Positions 47,601-59,236 of a stretch of DNA of 64,000 bases are shown in pieces. The stretch is from Salminus brasiliensis (taxonomy: Eukaryota; Chordata; Actinopteri; Characiformes; Bryconidae). How positions within the stretch are numbered: position 1 is the first letter of the stretch; every line of letters starts with the position of its first letter. The stretch covers positions 140,001 to 204,000 of the forward strand of contig NC_132895.1 of the NCBI RefSeq assembly GCF_030463535.1. The letters are read 5' to 3'. Made by a program: the position numbers and the translations under genes. The notes beneath the pieces were generated by a model. That model ran no database searches. It was not told the DNA's origin and saw nothing but the letters and a program-made list of their open reading frames with translations.

Positions 47601-50600
47601 TAGAGGAGTGTCTGTAGGAGTGAGAGGAGGCTCTGTAGGAGTGAGAGGAGTTTCTGTATGAGTAAGAGGAGTGTCTGTAGGAGTGAGAGGAGTTTCTGTA
47701 GGACTGAGAAGAGTTTCTGTATGACTAAGAGGAGTGTCTGTAGGAGTGAGAGGAGTGTCTTTAGGAGTAAGAGGAGTTTCTGTAGGAGTGAAAGGAGTGT
47801 CTGTATGAGTAAGAGGAGTGTCTGTAAGCGTGAGAGTAGTTTCTGTAGGAGTAAGAGGAGTGTCTGTATGAGTAAGAGGAGTTTCTCTAGGAGTGAGAGG
47901 AGTTTCTCTAGGAGTGAGAGGAGTGTCTGTATGAATGAGAGTAGTGTCTGTAGGACTAAGAGGAGTGTCTGTAAGCGTGAGAGGAGTTTCTGTAGGAGTA
48001 AGAGGAGTGTCTGTATGAGTAAGAGGAGTTTCTCTAGGAGTGAGAGGAGTGTCTGTATGAATGAGAGTAGTGTCTGTAGGACTAAAAGGAGTTTCTGTAG
48101 GACTAAGAGGAGTGTCTGTAAGCGTGAGAGGAGTTTCTGTAGGAGTAAGAGGAGTGTCTGTATGAGTAAGAGGAGTTTCTCTAGGAGTGAGAGGAGTGTC
48201 TGTATGAATGAGAGTAGTGTCTGTAGGACTAAAAGGAGTTTCTGTAGGAGTGAAAGGAGTTTCTGTATGAGTAAGAGTACTATTTGTAGGACTGAGAGAA
48301 GTGTCTGTTGGAGTAAAAGGAGTTTCGGTAGGAGTGAGAGGAGTGTCTGTATGAGTTAGAGGAGTGTCTGTAGGAGTAAGAGGAGTTTCTGTAGGAGTTA
48401 GAGGAGTTTTTGTATGAGTAAGAGGAGTGTCTGTAAGAATGAGAGGAGTGTCTGGAGGAGTAAGAGGAGTTTTGGTAGGAGTGAGAGGAGTGTCTGTATG
48501 AGTGAGAAGAGTGTCTGTAGGATTAAAAGGAGTTTCTGTAGGAATGAAAGGAGTTTCTGTATGAGTTAGAGGAGTGTCTGTAGGAGTGAGAGGAGGCTCT
48601 GTAGGAGTGAGAGGAGTTTCTGTTTGAGTAAGAGGAGTGTCTGTAGGAGTGAGAGGAGTTTCTGTAGGACTGAGAAGAGTTTCTGTATGACTAAGAGGAG
48701 TGTCTGTAGGAGTGAGAGGAGTGTCTTTAGGAGTAAGAGGAGTTTCTGTAGGAGTGAAAGGAGTGTCTGTATGAGTAAGAGGAGTGTCTGTAAGCGTGAG
48801 AGTAGTTTCTGTAGGAGTAAGAGGAGTGTCTGTATGAGTAAGAGGAGTTTCTCTAGGAGTGAGAGGAGTTTCTCTAGGAGTGAGAGGAGTGTCTGTATGA
48901 ATGAGAGTAGTGTCTGTAGGACTAAGAGGAGTGTCTGTAAGCGTGAGAGGAGTTTCTGTAGGAGTAAGAGGAGTGTCTGTATGAGTAAGAGGAGTTTCTC
49001 TAGGAGTGAGAGGAGTGTCTGTATGAATGAGAGTAGTGTCTGTAGGACTAAAAGGAGTTTCTGTAGGAGTGAAAGGAGTTTCTGTATGAGTAAGAGTACT
49101 ATTTGTAGGAGTGAGAGAAGTGTCTGTTGGAGTAAAAGGAGTTTCGGTAGGAGTGAGAGGAGTGTCTGTATGAGTTAGAGGAGTGTCTGTAGGAGTAAGA
49201 GGAGTTTCTGTAGGAGTGAGAGGAGTTTTTGTATGAGTAAGAGGAGTGTCTGTAAGAATGAGAGGAGTGTCTGGAGTAGTAAGAGGAGTTTCGGTAGGAG
49301 TGAGAGGAGTGTCTGTATGAGTGAGAAGAGTGTCTGTAGGATTAAAAGGAGTTTCTGTAGGAATGAAAGGAGTTTCTGTATGAGTTAGAGGAGTGTCTGT
49401 AGGAGTGAGAGGAGGCTCTGTAGGAGTGAGAGGAGTTTCTGTATGAGTAAGAGGAGTGTCTGTAGGAGTGAGAGGAGTTTCTGTAGGACTGAGAAGAGTT
49501 TCTGTATGACTAAGAGGAGTGTCTGTAGGAGTGAGAGGAGTGTCTTTAGGAGTAAGAGGAGTTTCTGTAGGAGTGAAAGGAGTGTCTGTATGAGTAAGAG
49601 GAGTGTCTGTAAGCGTGAGAGTAGTTTCTGTAGGAGTAAGAGGAGTGTCTGTATGAGTAAGAGGAGTTTCTCTAGGAGTGAGAGGAGTGTCTGTATGAAT
49701 GAGAGTAGTGTCTGTAGGACTAAAAGGAGTTTCTGTAGGAGTGAAAGGAGTTTCTGTATGAGTAAGAGTACTATTTGTAGGAGTGAGAGAAGTGTCTGTT
49801 GGAGTAAAAGGAGTTTCGGTAGGAGTGAGAGGAGTGTCTGTATGAGTTAGAGGAGTGTCTGTAGGAGTAAGAGGAGTTTCTGTAGGAGTGAGAGGAGTTT
49901 TTGTATGAGTAAGAGGAGTGTCTGTAAGAATGAGAGGAGTGTCTGGAGGAGTAAGAGGAGTTTCGGTAGGAGTGAGAGGAGTGTCTGTATGAGTGAGAAG
50001 AGTGTCTGTAGGATTAAAAGGAGTTTCTGTAGGAATGAAAGGAGTTTCTGTATGAGTTAGAGGAGTGTCTGTAGGAGTGAGAGGAGGCTCTGTAGGAGTG
50101 AGAGGAGTTTCTGTATGAGTAAGAGGAGTGTCTGTAGGAGTGAGAGGAGTTTCTGTAGGACTGAGAAGAGTTTCTGTATGACTAAGAGGAGTGTCTGTAG
50201 GAGTGAGAGGAGTGTCTTTAGGAGTAAGAGGAGTTTCTGTAGGAGTGAAAGGAGTGTCTGTATGAGTAAGAGGAGTGTCTGTAAGCGTGAGAGTAGTTTC
50301 TGTAGGAGTAAGAGGAGTGTCTGTATGAGTAAGAGGAGTTTCTCTAGGAGTGAGAGGAGTTTCTCTAGGAGTGAGAGGAGTGTCTGTATGAATGAGAGTA
50401 GTGTCTGTAGGACTAAGAGGAGTGTCTGTAAGCGTGAGAGGAGTTTCTGTAGGAGTAAGAGGAGTGTCTGTATGAGTAAGAGGAGTTTCTCTAGGAGTGA
50501 GAGGAGTGTCTGTATGAATGAGAGTAGTGTCTGTAGGACTAAAAGGAGTTTCTGTAGGAGTGAAAGGAGTTTCTGTATGAGTAAGAGTACTATTTGTAGG

Positions 50601-52096
50601 AGTGAGAGAAGTGTCTGTTGGAGTAAAAGGAGTTTCGGTAGGAGTGAGAGGAGTGTCTGTATGAGTTAGAGGAGTGTCTGTAGGAGTAAGAGGAGTTTCT
50701 GTAGGAGTGAGAGGAGTTTTTGTATGAGTAAGAGGAGTGTCTGTAAGAATGAGAGGAGTGTCTGGAGGAGTAAGAGGAGTTTCGGTAGGAGTGAGAGGAG
50801 TGTCTGTATGAGTGAGAAGAGTGTCTGTAGGATTAAAAGGAGTTTCTGTAGGAATGAAAGGAGTTTCTGTATGAGTTAGAGGAGTGTCTGTAGGAGTGAG
50901 AGGAGGCTCTGTAGGAGTGAGAGGAGTTTCTGTATGAGTAAGAGGAGTGTCTGTAGGAGTGAGAGGAGTTTCTGTAGGACTGAGAAGAGTTTCTGTATGA
51001 CTAAGAGGAGTGTCTGTAGGAGTGAGAGGAGTGTCTTTAGGAGTAAGAGGAGTTTCTGTAGGAGTGAAAGGAGTGTCTGTATGAGTAAGAGGAGTGTCTG
51101 TAAGCGTGAGAGTAGTTTCTGTAGGAGTAAGAGGAGTGTCTGTATGAGTAAGAGGAGTTTCTCTAGGAGTGAGAGGAGTGTCTGTATGAATGAGAGTAGT
51201 GTCTGTAGGACTAAGAGGAGTGTCTGTAAGCGTGAGAGGAGTTTCTGTAGGAGTAAGAGGAGTGTCTGTATGAGTAAGAGGAGTTTCTCTAGGAGTGAGA
51301 GGAGTGTCTGTATGAATGAGAGTAGTGTCTGTAGGACTAAAAGGAGTTTCTGTAGGAGTGAAAGGAGTTTCTGTATGAGTAAGAGTACTATTTGTAGGAG
51401 TGAGAGAAGTGTCTGTTGGAGTAAAAGGAGTTTCGGTAGGAGTGAGAGGAGTGTCTGTATGAGTTAGAGGAGTGTCTGTAGGAGTAAGAGGAGTTTCTGT
51501 AGGAGTGAGAGGAGTTTTTGTATGAGTAAGAGGAGTGTCTGTAAGAATGAGAGGAGTGTCTGGAGGAGTAAGATGAGTTTCGGTAGGAATGAGAGGAGTG
51601 TCTGTATGAGTGAAAAGAGTGTCTGTAGGATTAAAAGGAGTTTCTGTAGGAATGAAAGGAGTTTCTGTATGAGTTAGATGAGTGTCTGTAGGAGTGAGAG
51701 GAGGCTCTGTAGGAGTGAGAGGAGTTTCTGTATGAGTGAGAAGAGTTTCTGTAGGACTGAGAAGAGTTTCTGTATGAGTAAGAGGAGTGTCTGTAGGAGT
51801 GAGAAGAGTTTCTGTAGGAGTGAGAGGAGTTTCTGTAGGAGTGAGAGGAGTGTCTGTAGGAGTGAGAGAAGTTTCTGTAGGAGTGAGAGGAGTGTCTGTA
51901 GGAGTGAGAAGAGTTTCTGTAGGAGTGAGAGGAGTGTCTGTAGGAGTGAGAAGAGTTTCTGTAGGAGTGAGAGGAGTGTCTGTAGGAGTGAGAGAAGTTT
52001 CTGTAGGAGTGAGAGGAGTTTCCGTAAAAGTGAGAGGAGTTTCTGTAGGAGTCAGAGAAGTTTCTGTAAAAGTGAGAGGAGTTTCTGTAGGAGGCA
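41610..52096. repeat. 21-bp minisatellite, block 2, with higher-order repeats
   Basis: About 10.5 kb of the same 21-bp unit as 38590-40688. From 46839 on, a higher-order repeat recurs: the same variant order starts at 46839, 47658, 48624, 49443, 50115 and 50934, i.e. spacings of 819, 966, 819, 672 and 819 bp. All are multiples of 21, and the departures from 819 are exactly 147 bp (seven units). The block is also built from older duplications: the segment at 41797-42003 recurs at 44882 and 45972. Frames read CRSERSV-like peptides and are artefacts of the unit. Confidence 0.97.
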
Positions 52097-52285
52097 GACG
52101 ATGCCATCACCACCACCCTTCTTTCGCCGATGATACAACTGTGCTGGGTCTCATCAGCAAAGGCGACGAGTCAGCATTAAGAGAGGAGGTGCAGCAGCTG
52201 ACAGACTGGTGTACAGTCAACAACCTTCATTGGAATGTAGAGAAGACCAAGGAAATGGTTGTTGACTTCAGAAAAACAAGACACA
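52097..52285 (+). mobile_element. LINE family A, copy 2, 5' piece with the FADD active site
   Basis: Reads SFADDTTVLGLISKGDESAL, then REEVQQLTDWCTVNNLHWNV and EKTKEMVVDFRKTR. The FADD box (52123-52134) is the catalytic metal site of reverse transcriptase. 5'-truncated a few residues before that box, where it joins the 21-bp array. The element continues at 54476 after a nested LINE. Confidence 0.87.
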
Positions 52286-54475
52286 GCCTTTAATCAAGAA
52301 ACCAAACCTTGACCCCAGTGTATTGTCTAATTACAGACCCATCTCCAACTTAACATTCGTATCCAAGATATTAGAAAAAGCTGTGGCCCAACAACTCTGC
52401 TTATACCTGAGTAAGAATGACATGTATGAGAAATTCCAGTCTGGATTTAGATCCAATCACAGCACAGAGACAGTCCTTTAGACCCAATCACAGCACTGAG
52501 ACAGTCCTTCAGACCCAATCACAGCACAGAGACAGTCCTTCAGACCCAATCACAGCACAGAGACAGCCCTACAGACACAATCACAGCACAGACAGCCCTT
52601 CAGACCCAATCACAGCACAGAGACAGCCCTTCAGACCCAATCACAGCACAGACACAGTCCTTCAGACCCAATCACAGCACAGAGACAGCCCTTCAGACCC
52701 AATCACAGCACAGAGACAGCCCTTCAGACCCAATCACAGCCCAGAGACAGTCCTTCAGACCCAATCACAGCACAGAGACAGCCCTTCAGACCCAATCACA
52801 GCACAGAGACAGCCCTCCAGACCCAATCACAGCACAGAGACAGCCCTAGTGAAGATTACAAATGATCTCCTTCTTGCCTCTGATCAAGGCTATGTATCTT
52901 TATTAGTCCTACTAGACCTCAGTGCAGCCTCAGTGCAGTGCAGCCTACAATAGATCATACTATATTACTAGAAAGATTAGAGAAAATCTATATCTAAATA
53001 ATATCTAATGGGACGCTATCAATTCATAACAATAAAAGATTTATCTTCAAATTACACAGAAGTAAGATATGGAGTTCCTCAAGGCTCTATTAAGGCTCCG
53101 ACTTAATGTTAGACTTGTCTGATGCTTCCATTATTCCTGGTTTAGCAGCTAAAAATCTTGGTGTCACATTCGACTCCAAACTAAGAGACTCCTCCTCTCT
53201 ACAGGACACAGAAAAGCTAGTACATGCTTTTATTAACTCAAGACTAGATTACTGTAATGCACTACTGTCAGGTTGTTCCAGCAGGAACCTCAATAAACTT
53301 CAGCTGCTTCAGAACACTGCAGCCAGGGTTCTTACTAAAGCTAGAACATCTGACCATATCAGTCCAGTTCTATCAGCACTGCACTGATCCCAGTTCAGTT
53401 CAGCACTGATTATAAAATTCTTCTATTAACATATAAAGCCCTACATGGCCTCGCTCCTGAGTACCTGCAGGATCTTATAGTATATTACGAACCATCAAGA
53501 CTACTTAGATCTCAGGGAGCTGCTTCTTACTCTTTACCAAAATTCATAAACCCTCAGCAGGGGGAGGAGCCTTTTCTTATTAAGCCCCCCAACTCTGAAG
53601 TAATCTTCCAGATAATGTTCAGGACTCAGACACAGTCTCAGTCTTTAAATCTAGGCTGAAACTCATCTGTTTAGTTCAGCTTTTGGTAATTAATGTTTCT
53701 TAAAGGTATAAAGGTTGCAGGTCCAGGGGTTCGAGGACCCAGGGAATTGTAGTACACTGAGATGCTGGAGCTGTCGTCTCGCTGCTTACACGCCATCACT
53801 CAGGTTTGTGGACGGTGGAGCAGATAGATGCTGGTGTTTCAGGGAGCTCCTGTGTCTGTGTTACCTTCTGGCTCTCTCCTTTTAATTAGACTGTTATAGT
53901 CAGACCTGCCGGAGTTGTCAGACACACTCTGATACTGCCCAACATTCTCTGCTCTCCATAAAATTCCTCTCAGAATTAACCCTTTCTTTTTACCTTTTCC
54001 GAGTAAATGGCCACCCGGCCCGACCTGCCGGAAGATTGCCCGCTGAGGTCCCCTCTACCTTCGTCAAACCAGCAGGCCCCCCACCCACCACCATCCATAG
54101 CAGACCAGCGGCTCACCCACCTACCACTGCTACCTGTTTAGTGACCATGTTAAAACCATTTTTAACTATCTGCTGTATCTGGTTTGGTCATTTTTATCAT
54201 TAATGTTTAAATAGTTCTGATCAGAGGAGGACGGGTCAGGTCCCCCTTGTGAGTCTTGGTTCCTCCCAAGGTTTCTTCCTCCAGCTCTGAGGGAGTTTTT
54301 CCTTGCCACTGTTGCCGTTGGCTGCTCACTGGGGGTCTTTTGATTAATCATGTCTTACGTTATTTCTCCTTTCTTCTTTGTCTCTGTCTTTTATTATTCA
54401 CTATTTATGTAAAGCTGCTTTGTGACGACAACCGTTGTAAAAAGCTATACAAATAAATCTGACTTGACTTGACTT
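52286..54475 (+). mobile_element. L2-like LINE nested in LINE A copy 2
   Basis: Inserted with the exact 6-bp duplication gacaca (52280-52285 and 54476-54481) and ending in a (ttgac)n tail. The 5'-truncated start is cctttaatcaagaaacc, and the frame then gives YRPISNLTFVSKILEKA, interrupted by the 31-bp array (52447-52850). It resumes as [20 protein letters not shown]. The part with the ADD active site is deleted (about 53080-53105), and the C-terminal part LGVTFDSKLRDSSSLQDTEK, then HAFINSRLDYCNALLSGCSS, survives (53106-53387). A long 3' UTR like that at 32700-33455 follows. The copy is inactive. Confidence 0.88.
52447..52850 (+). repeat. 31-bp tandem array in the nested LINE
   Basis: About 13 copies of the same 31-bp [16 protein letters not shown] unit as at 31358-32091, followed directly by the normal continuation ctagtgaagattac. 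A few units are shortened (for example near 52585, agcacagacagccc). Confidence 0.95.
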
Positions 54476-55007
54476 GACACAACCACTCTCCGCTCAGCAT
54501 CGATGGCTCCTCTGTGGAGATCGTTAAGAGCAAGTTCCTTGGTGTCCACCTAGCGGAGAACCTCACCTGGTCCCCGAACACCAGCTCTACAGCCAAGAAA
54601 GCCCAGCAGCGTCTCTTCTCCCTCCGGAGACTTTCCCGTCTCCTTCCACCCATCCTCACCCTCTTCTATAGGGGGACCATAGAGAGCATCCTAAGCAGCT
54701 GCATCACTGCCTGGTTTGGGACCTGCACAGTCTCTGACCGCAAGACCCTCCAATGTATTATGAGGATCATCGGAGTTTCTCTCCCCTCCGTCATGGACAT
54801 TTACACCACCCGCTGCATCCGCAAAGCAACCAGCATTGTGGATGACTCCACCCACCCTTCACACAGACTGTTCTCCCTCCTGCCATCAGGAAGAAGGTAC
54901 CACAGCATCCGGTCCAACACGACCAGACTCTGCAACAGCTTCTTCCCCCAAGCCATCAGACTCCTCAACACAACTCAACTTCTGACCTGATGTCTTTTCT
55001 GCTACAT

Positions 55008-55066
<59 letters not shown>

Positions 55067-55365
55067 CTCTCTCTCTCTCTCTCTCAGACTCTCAGGAAGC
55101 ATTTTGCACTAATAACTTTACTACCTCACTGGACTCAATATTTATTGCAAACTGCATAATTTGCACACTACCGTCATTATTTATTATTCTCTGTCTGTAG
55201 TGTGTTGTGTTGTCTGTTCGCACTTGTTTGTTTGTGTTACACTTGTGTTCTGTATGCACTGTGTCTATGTTCCACCATGGTCCTGGAGGAATGTTGTTTC
55301 ATTTCACTGTGTTCTCTGTATGTAGTTGAAATGACAATAAAACTCACTTGACTTGACTTGACTTG
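54476..55365 (+). mobile_element. LINE family A, copy 2, 3' piece
   Basis: The ORF 54514-54990 is homologous to 40728-41225 but carries small in-frame losses (KSKFLGV for KSTKFLGV, a shortened RRLSRLLPP, IMRIIGV). The 3' UTR has the same (CA)n(CT)n microsatellite (about 55010-55084), then gaaatgacaataaa and an (acttg)n tail. The 21-bp array resumes right after it. Confidence 0.87.
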
Positions 55366-55480
55366 TATGAGTAAGAGGAGTGTATGTAGGAGTGAGAGGA
55401 GTGGCTGTGGGAGTGAGAGAAGTGTTTGTAGAAGTAAGAGGAGTGTCTGTAAAAGTGAGAAGAGTGTCTGACAGCGAGCG
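55366..55480. repeat. 21-bp minisatellite, block 3 (right end)
   Basis: About five more units of the array found at 38590-40688 and 41610-52096, showing that LINE A copy 2 with its nested element interrupts one original array. Unique sequence (cagcgagcgttggaggag) follows. Confidence 0.93.
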
Positions 55481-55677
55481 TTGGAGGAGATGTTTGCTGT
55501 GGTCAGTATTCTTTTTGTTGATGTTTGGAGCAGACAGGAAGCTCAACAATCATTCTGGTGCTGCTCACTTTTAGTTTAGGATTAAGATCAATACATGTAG
55601 AACAAAGAGAGAACAAATTGAGAAAAACTTGAAATGTAAATATATAAATTAGTTAATCATTTAGTTCAGGGTTAGGG

Positions 55678-57475
55678 TTAGTGTACACTAATGTAGAGTG
55701 TGGGAGTGTAGAGTGTATGAATGTATAGTGTGGGAGTGTAGAGTGTATGAATGTAGAGTGTGGGAGTGTAGACTGTATAAATGTAGAGTGTGGGAGTGTA
55801 GACTATAAAAATGTAGAGTGTGGGAGTGTAGAGTGTATGAATGTATAGTGTGGGAGTGTAGAGTGTAGAAATGTAGAGTGTGGGAGTGTAGAGTGTATGA
55901 ATGTAAAGTGTATAAATGTAGAGTGTGGGAGTGTAGAGTGTATTAATGTAGAGTGTGGGAGTGTAGACTGTATAAATGTAGTGTGTGGGAGTGTAGAGTG
56001 TATGAATGTAGAGTGTGGGAGTGTATAGTGTATAAATGTAGAGTGTGGGAGTGTAGAGTGTATTAATGAAGAGTGTGGGAGTGTAGAGCGTATGAATGTA
56101 GAGTGTGGGAGTGTAGAGTGTATAAATGTAGACTGTATAAATGTAGAGTGTATGAATGTAGAGTGTATTAATGTAGAGTGTGGGAGTGTAGAGTGTATAA
56201 ATGTAGAGTGTGGGAGTGTAGAGTGTATAAATGTAGAGTGTATAAATGTAGAGTGTGGGAGTGTAGAGTGTATTAATGTAGAGTGTGGGAGTGTAGACTG
56301 TATAAATGTAGAGTGTGGGAGTGTAGAGTGTATGAATGTAGAGTGTGGGAGTGAAGAGTGTATAAATGTAGAGTGTATAAATGTAGAGTGTATGAATGTA
56401 GAGTGTATTAATGTAGAGTGTGGGAGTGTAGAGTGTATAAATGTAGAGTGTGGGAGTGTAGAGTGTATAAATGTAGAGTGTATAAATGTAGAGTGTGGGA
56501 GTGTAGAGTGTATTAATGTAGAGTGTGGGAGTGCAGACTGTATAAATGTAGAGTGTGGGAGTGTAGAGTGTATGAATGTAGATTGTGGGAGTGTAGAGTG
56601 TATTAATGTAGAGTGTGGGAGTGTAGAGTGTATGAATGTAGAGTGTGGGAGTGTAGAGTGTATGAATGTAGAGTGTGGGAGTGTAGAGTGTATAAATGTA
56701 GAGTGTATAAATGTAGAGTGTATGAATGTAGAGTGTATTAATGTAGAGTGTGGGAGTGTAGAGTGTATAAATGTAGAGTGTATGAATGTAGAGTGTATTA
56801 ATGTAGAATGTGGGAGTGTAGAGTGTATAAATGTAGAGTGTGGGAGTGTAGAGTGTATGAATGTAGAGTGTGGGAGTGTAGAGTGTATAAATGTAGAGTG
56901 TATAAATGTAGAGTGTGGGAGTGTAGAGTGTATAATTGTAGAGTGTGGGAGTGTAGAGTGTATAAATGTAGAGTGTGGGAGTGTAGACTGTATAAATGTA
57001 GAGTGTGGGAGTGTAGAGTGTATAAATGTAGAGTGTATAAATGTAGAGTGTGGGAGTGTAGAGTGTATAAATGTAGAGTGTGGGAGTGCAGACTGTATAC
57101 ATGTAGAGTGTGGGAGTGTAGAGTGTATGAATGTAGAGTGTGGGAGTGTAGAGTGTATAAATGTAGAGTGTGGGAGTGTAGAGTGTATAAATGTAGAGTG
57201 TGGGAGTGCAGACTGTATAAATGTAGAGTGTGGGAGTGTAGAGTGTATGAATGTAGAGTGTGGGAGTGTAGAGTGTATTAATGTAGAGTGTGGGAGTGTA
57301 GAGTGTATAAATGTAGAATGTGGGAGTGTAGAGTGTATAAATGTAGAATGTGGGAGTGTAGAGTGTATAAATGTAGAGTGTGGGAGTGTAGAGTGTATTA
57401 ATGTAGAATGTGGGAGTGTAGACTGTATAAATTTAGAGTGTGGGAGTGTAGACTGTATAAATTTAGAGTGTAGAG
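55678..57475. repeat. 15-bp minisatellite (gtagagtgtgggagt / gtagagtgtataaat)
   Basis: About 120 units of 15 bp in two main variants that alternate to give a 30-bp dimer; a third, gtagagtgtattaat or tgaat, is scattered. The plus strand has almost no C. Because 15 is divisible by 3, frames on both strands stay open over 470 to 580 residues (NVECGSVECI-type; LPHSTFIHST-type). These are artefacts. Confidence 0.97.
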
Positions 57476-57734
57476 TGTATACACTCACCCTGCTCTGCTG
57501 CTGCCACCAACAAAACCACAAACATTTGTGATGCTTTTCCTTGTTTATGTGAAGCACTTTGAACTGCTACTGTGTATGAAAGGTGCCTTGCAGTGGAGCT
57601 CATGGATGCCGGTGTTTCAGGGTGCTCCCATATCTGTGTCTACTGCTACCTTCCTCAGACTAGGTGCCCACACTACATTACTGACTATCCTGAAGTGTAC
57701 ATGGACTCTAATTAATCTTGCAATTGTTCCTATT

Positions 57735-57812
57735 ATTGTTGTTGTTGTTGTTGTTCTTCTTCTTCTTATTATTATTATTATTATTATTATTAATAATAAC
57801 AATAATAATATA
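57735..57812. repeat. Compound trinucleotide microsatellite (GTT/CTT/ATT/AAT)
   Basis: Runs of gtt, then ctt, then att, then aat/aac triplets in succession. Confidence 0.95.
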
Positions 57813-57834
57813 ACTTTTGGTAGGTTCTGGCCAC

Positions 57835-58090
57835 TGCATATCAGGAACACCCCACAAGACCTGCCTGTTGTTCTGGAGACGTTCTGACCCAGTTGTCTAG
57901 AACATCACAGTTTGGTTTTGGTCAAAGTGTCTCAGGTTCTTACGCTTGTCCATTTTTCCTGCTTCAACACCTTCATCACCTATAAGAACTGACTGTTCAT
58001 CTGCTGACTAATAGATCCACCCTCTGACATGTGATATTGGAACTAGATCATCACCTGGCAGTGGTTTTAATGTTATGGCAGATTAGTGTT
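57835..58090. mobile_element. Dispersed fish repeat remnant
   Basis: The order of blocks (cgttctgacccagttgtcta, gaacatcacagtttggtttt, cttacgcttgtccatttttc, ggttttaatgttatggcag) is one I recognise as a widespread repeat in fish genomes, ending in a ttttaatgttatggc terminus like that near 7510. A further repeat end, gtgtccacaaacatttggac, lies at about 58370-58392. Superfamily not assigned. Confidence 0.5.
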
Positions 58091-58626
58091 GTTTAAATGT
58101 CTGTATTGTCAAAGATGCCACTGGGGCTTTTTCAAGGGAGGTATTTTACATATTAGTGTAAATTAGTGTCGGAGAGTGGAAGTGCAGTACAGGTGTTCTT
58201 TAACACCTCCAATGTTAAACACTGAAGAATCTGCTGCGGTTCTGTCAGTGAGAACCAGCTTTAAAGGTGTTGATAAGGTTTTGATCTTTGGATAGCATCT
58301 ATATGTTCCTCATTTCTTGGTTACAAAATGTAAACCAGATACAGATTAATGAATGCACTCCTTAGAAGGGGTGTCCACAAACATTTGGACATATAGTGTG
58401 TATTGTGGAACATTATAGAAGTGCTGTAAAAGAAGATAAATCACTTTGTTGATGCTTCACACTTCAGAGTAAATCACACACACTTAAGTACGAAACCTGC
58501 TTCATATGCCTGACTAAAAATGACCAGAAAGGATAAATATATGACCACTCCTCTCAGCCACAGCTTCAGGGTCAGAGCAGCAGCAGAACCCGCACTTCAA
58601 CCACTGAACTACTAAATAAACTATGA

Positions 58627-58738
58627 TGGCAAATCCAGGTCCAGAAAGTAAATTTGCTCCAGTATTGAGTTTCAACTGCCTGGATTGCTCAGCTGCAGCT
58701 TAGCGTAGGATTTTTACTTTCTGAACCTGGATTTGCCA
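58627..58738. mobile_element. Small foldback element (MITE-like), copy 2
   Basis: Starts tggcaaatccaggtccagaa and ends tttctgaacctggatttgcca in inverted orientation, with arms of about 23 nt. The same termini as the copy at 30934-31036, but the central sequence is different and longer. Confidence 0.82.
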
Positions 58739-59236
58739 CATCCAGTCTGTCAGATTTAGAAAAACGGCAGCAGAGCCTCACTGTCTGTGATGATCTTTGA
58801 GTTTCACACCAATAGCAGAGAATCCCAGACTTAGGCTAGAACGCTTCTGGAGACCCTAATATTCTTTATTATACCCCAACAGGTCCATGTATGGGTAGTC
58901 CAACTGGGGGTCAGAGAGTTTTGTCCTCAGGTTCCATGTTGGCCCCACATATGGATGCCCACCAGGATCAGTGATGGGACCAGAAGGGCTTAAGCATGTG
59001 CCACATCTGTGTTGTATAATGTATAGAGGGCCTCAATGGGACCTATGTAAGATTAGGGTGGGCTGTAATAATGGGGCTCATTTGGGAAGCCAACTTGGTC
59101 CCATTAACAAAACATGTACAAACCCACTCAGAGCCCATGTCCACCTGGAACCCACCTAGCCCACGTTCCACCCATGTGAACCCTAAACGAGCATGTTTAG
59201 AGGTAGAGGTAATACATAACCTCTGATATTTAACAA
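58739..59236. other. Non-coding stretch
   Basis: A segment at about 58880-59170 with many cccacatatggat- and ggtcccatt-like words looks like an old dispersed repeat. No gene seen. Confidence 0.4.

Noticed and set aside
38590-52133. Long open frames with Cys/Arg/Ser-rich heptads (RSERSVC-like) that resemble a repetitive protein
   Set aside because: The 21-bp unit is a multiple of 3 and lacks stops in five frames, so openness is automatic. Frames switch between blocks, there is no unique N- or C-terminus and no splice logic.
55668-55682. Telomere-like agggttagggttag
   Set aside because: Only about two units; too short to count as an interstitial telomere.
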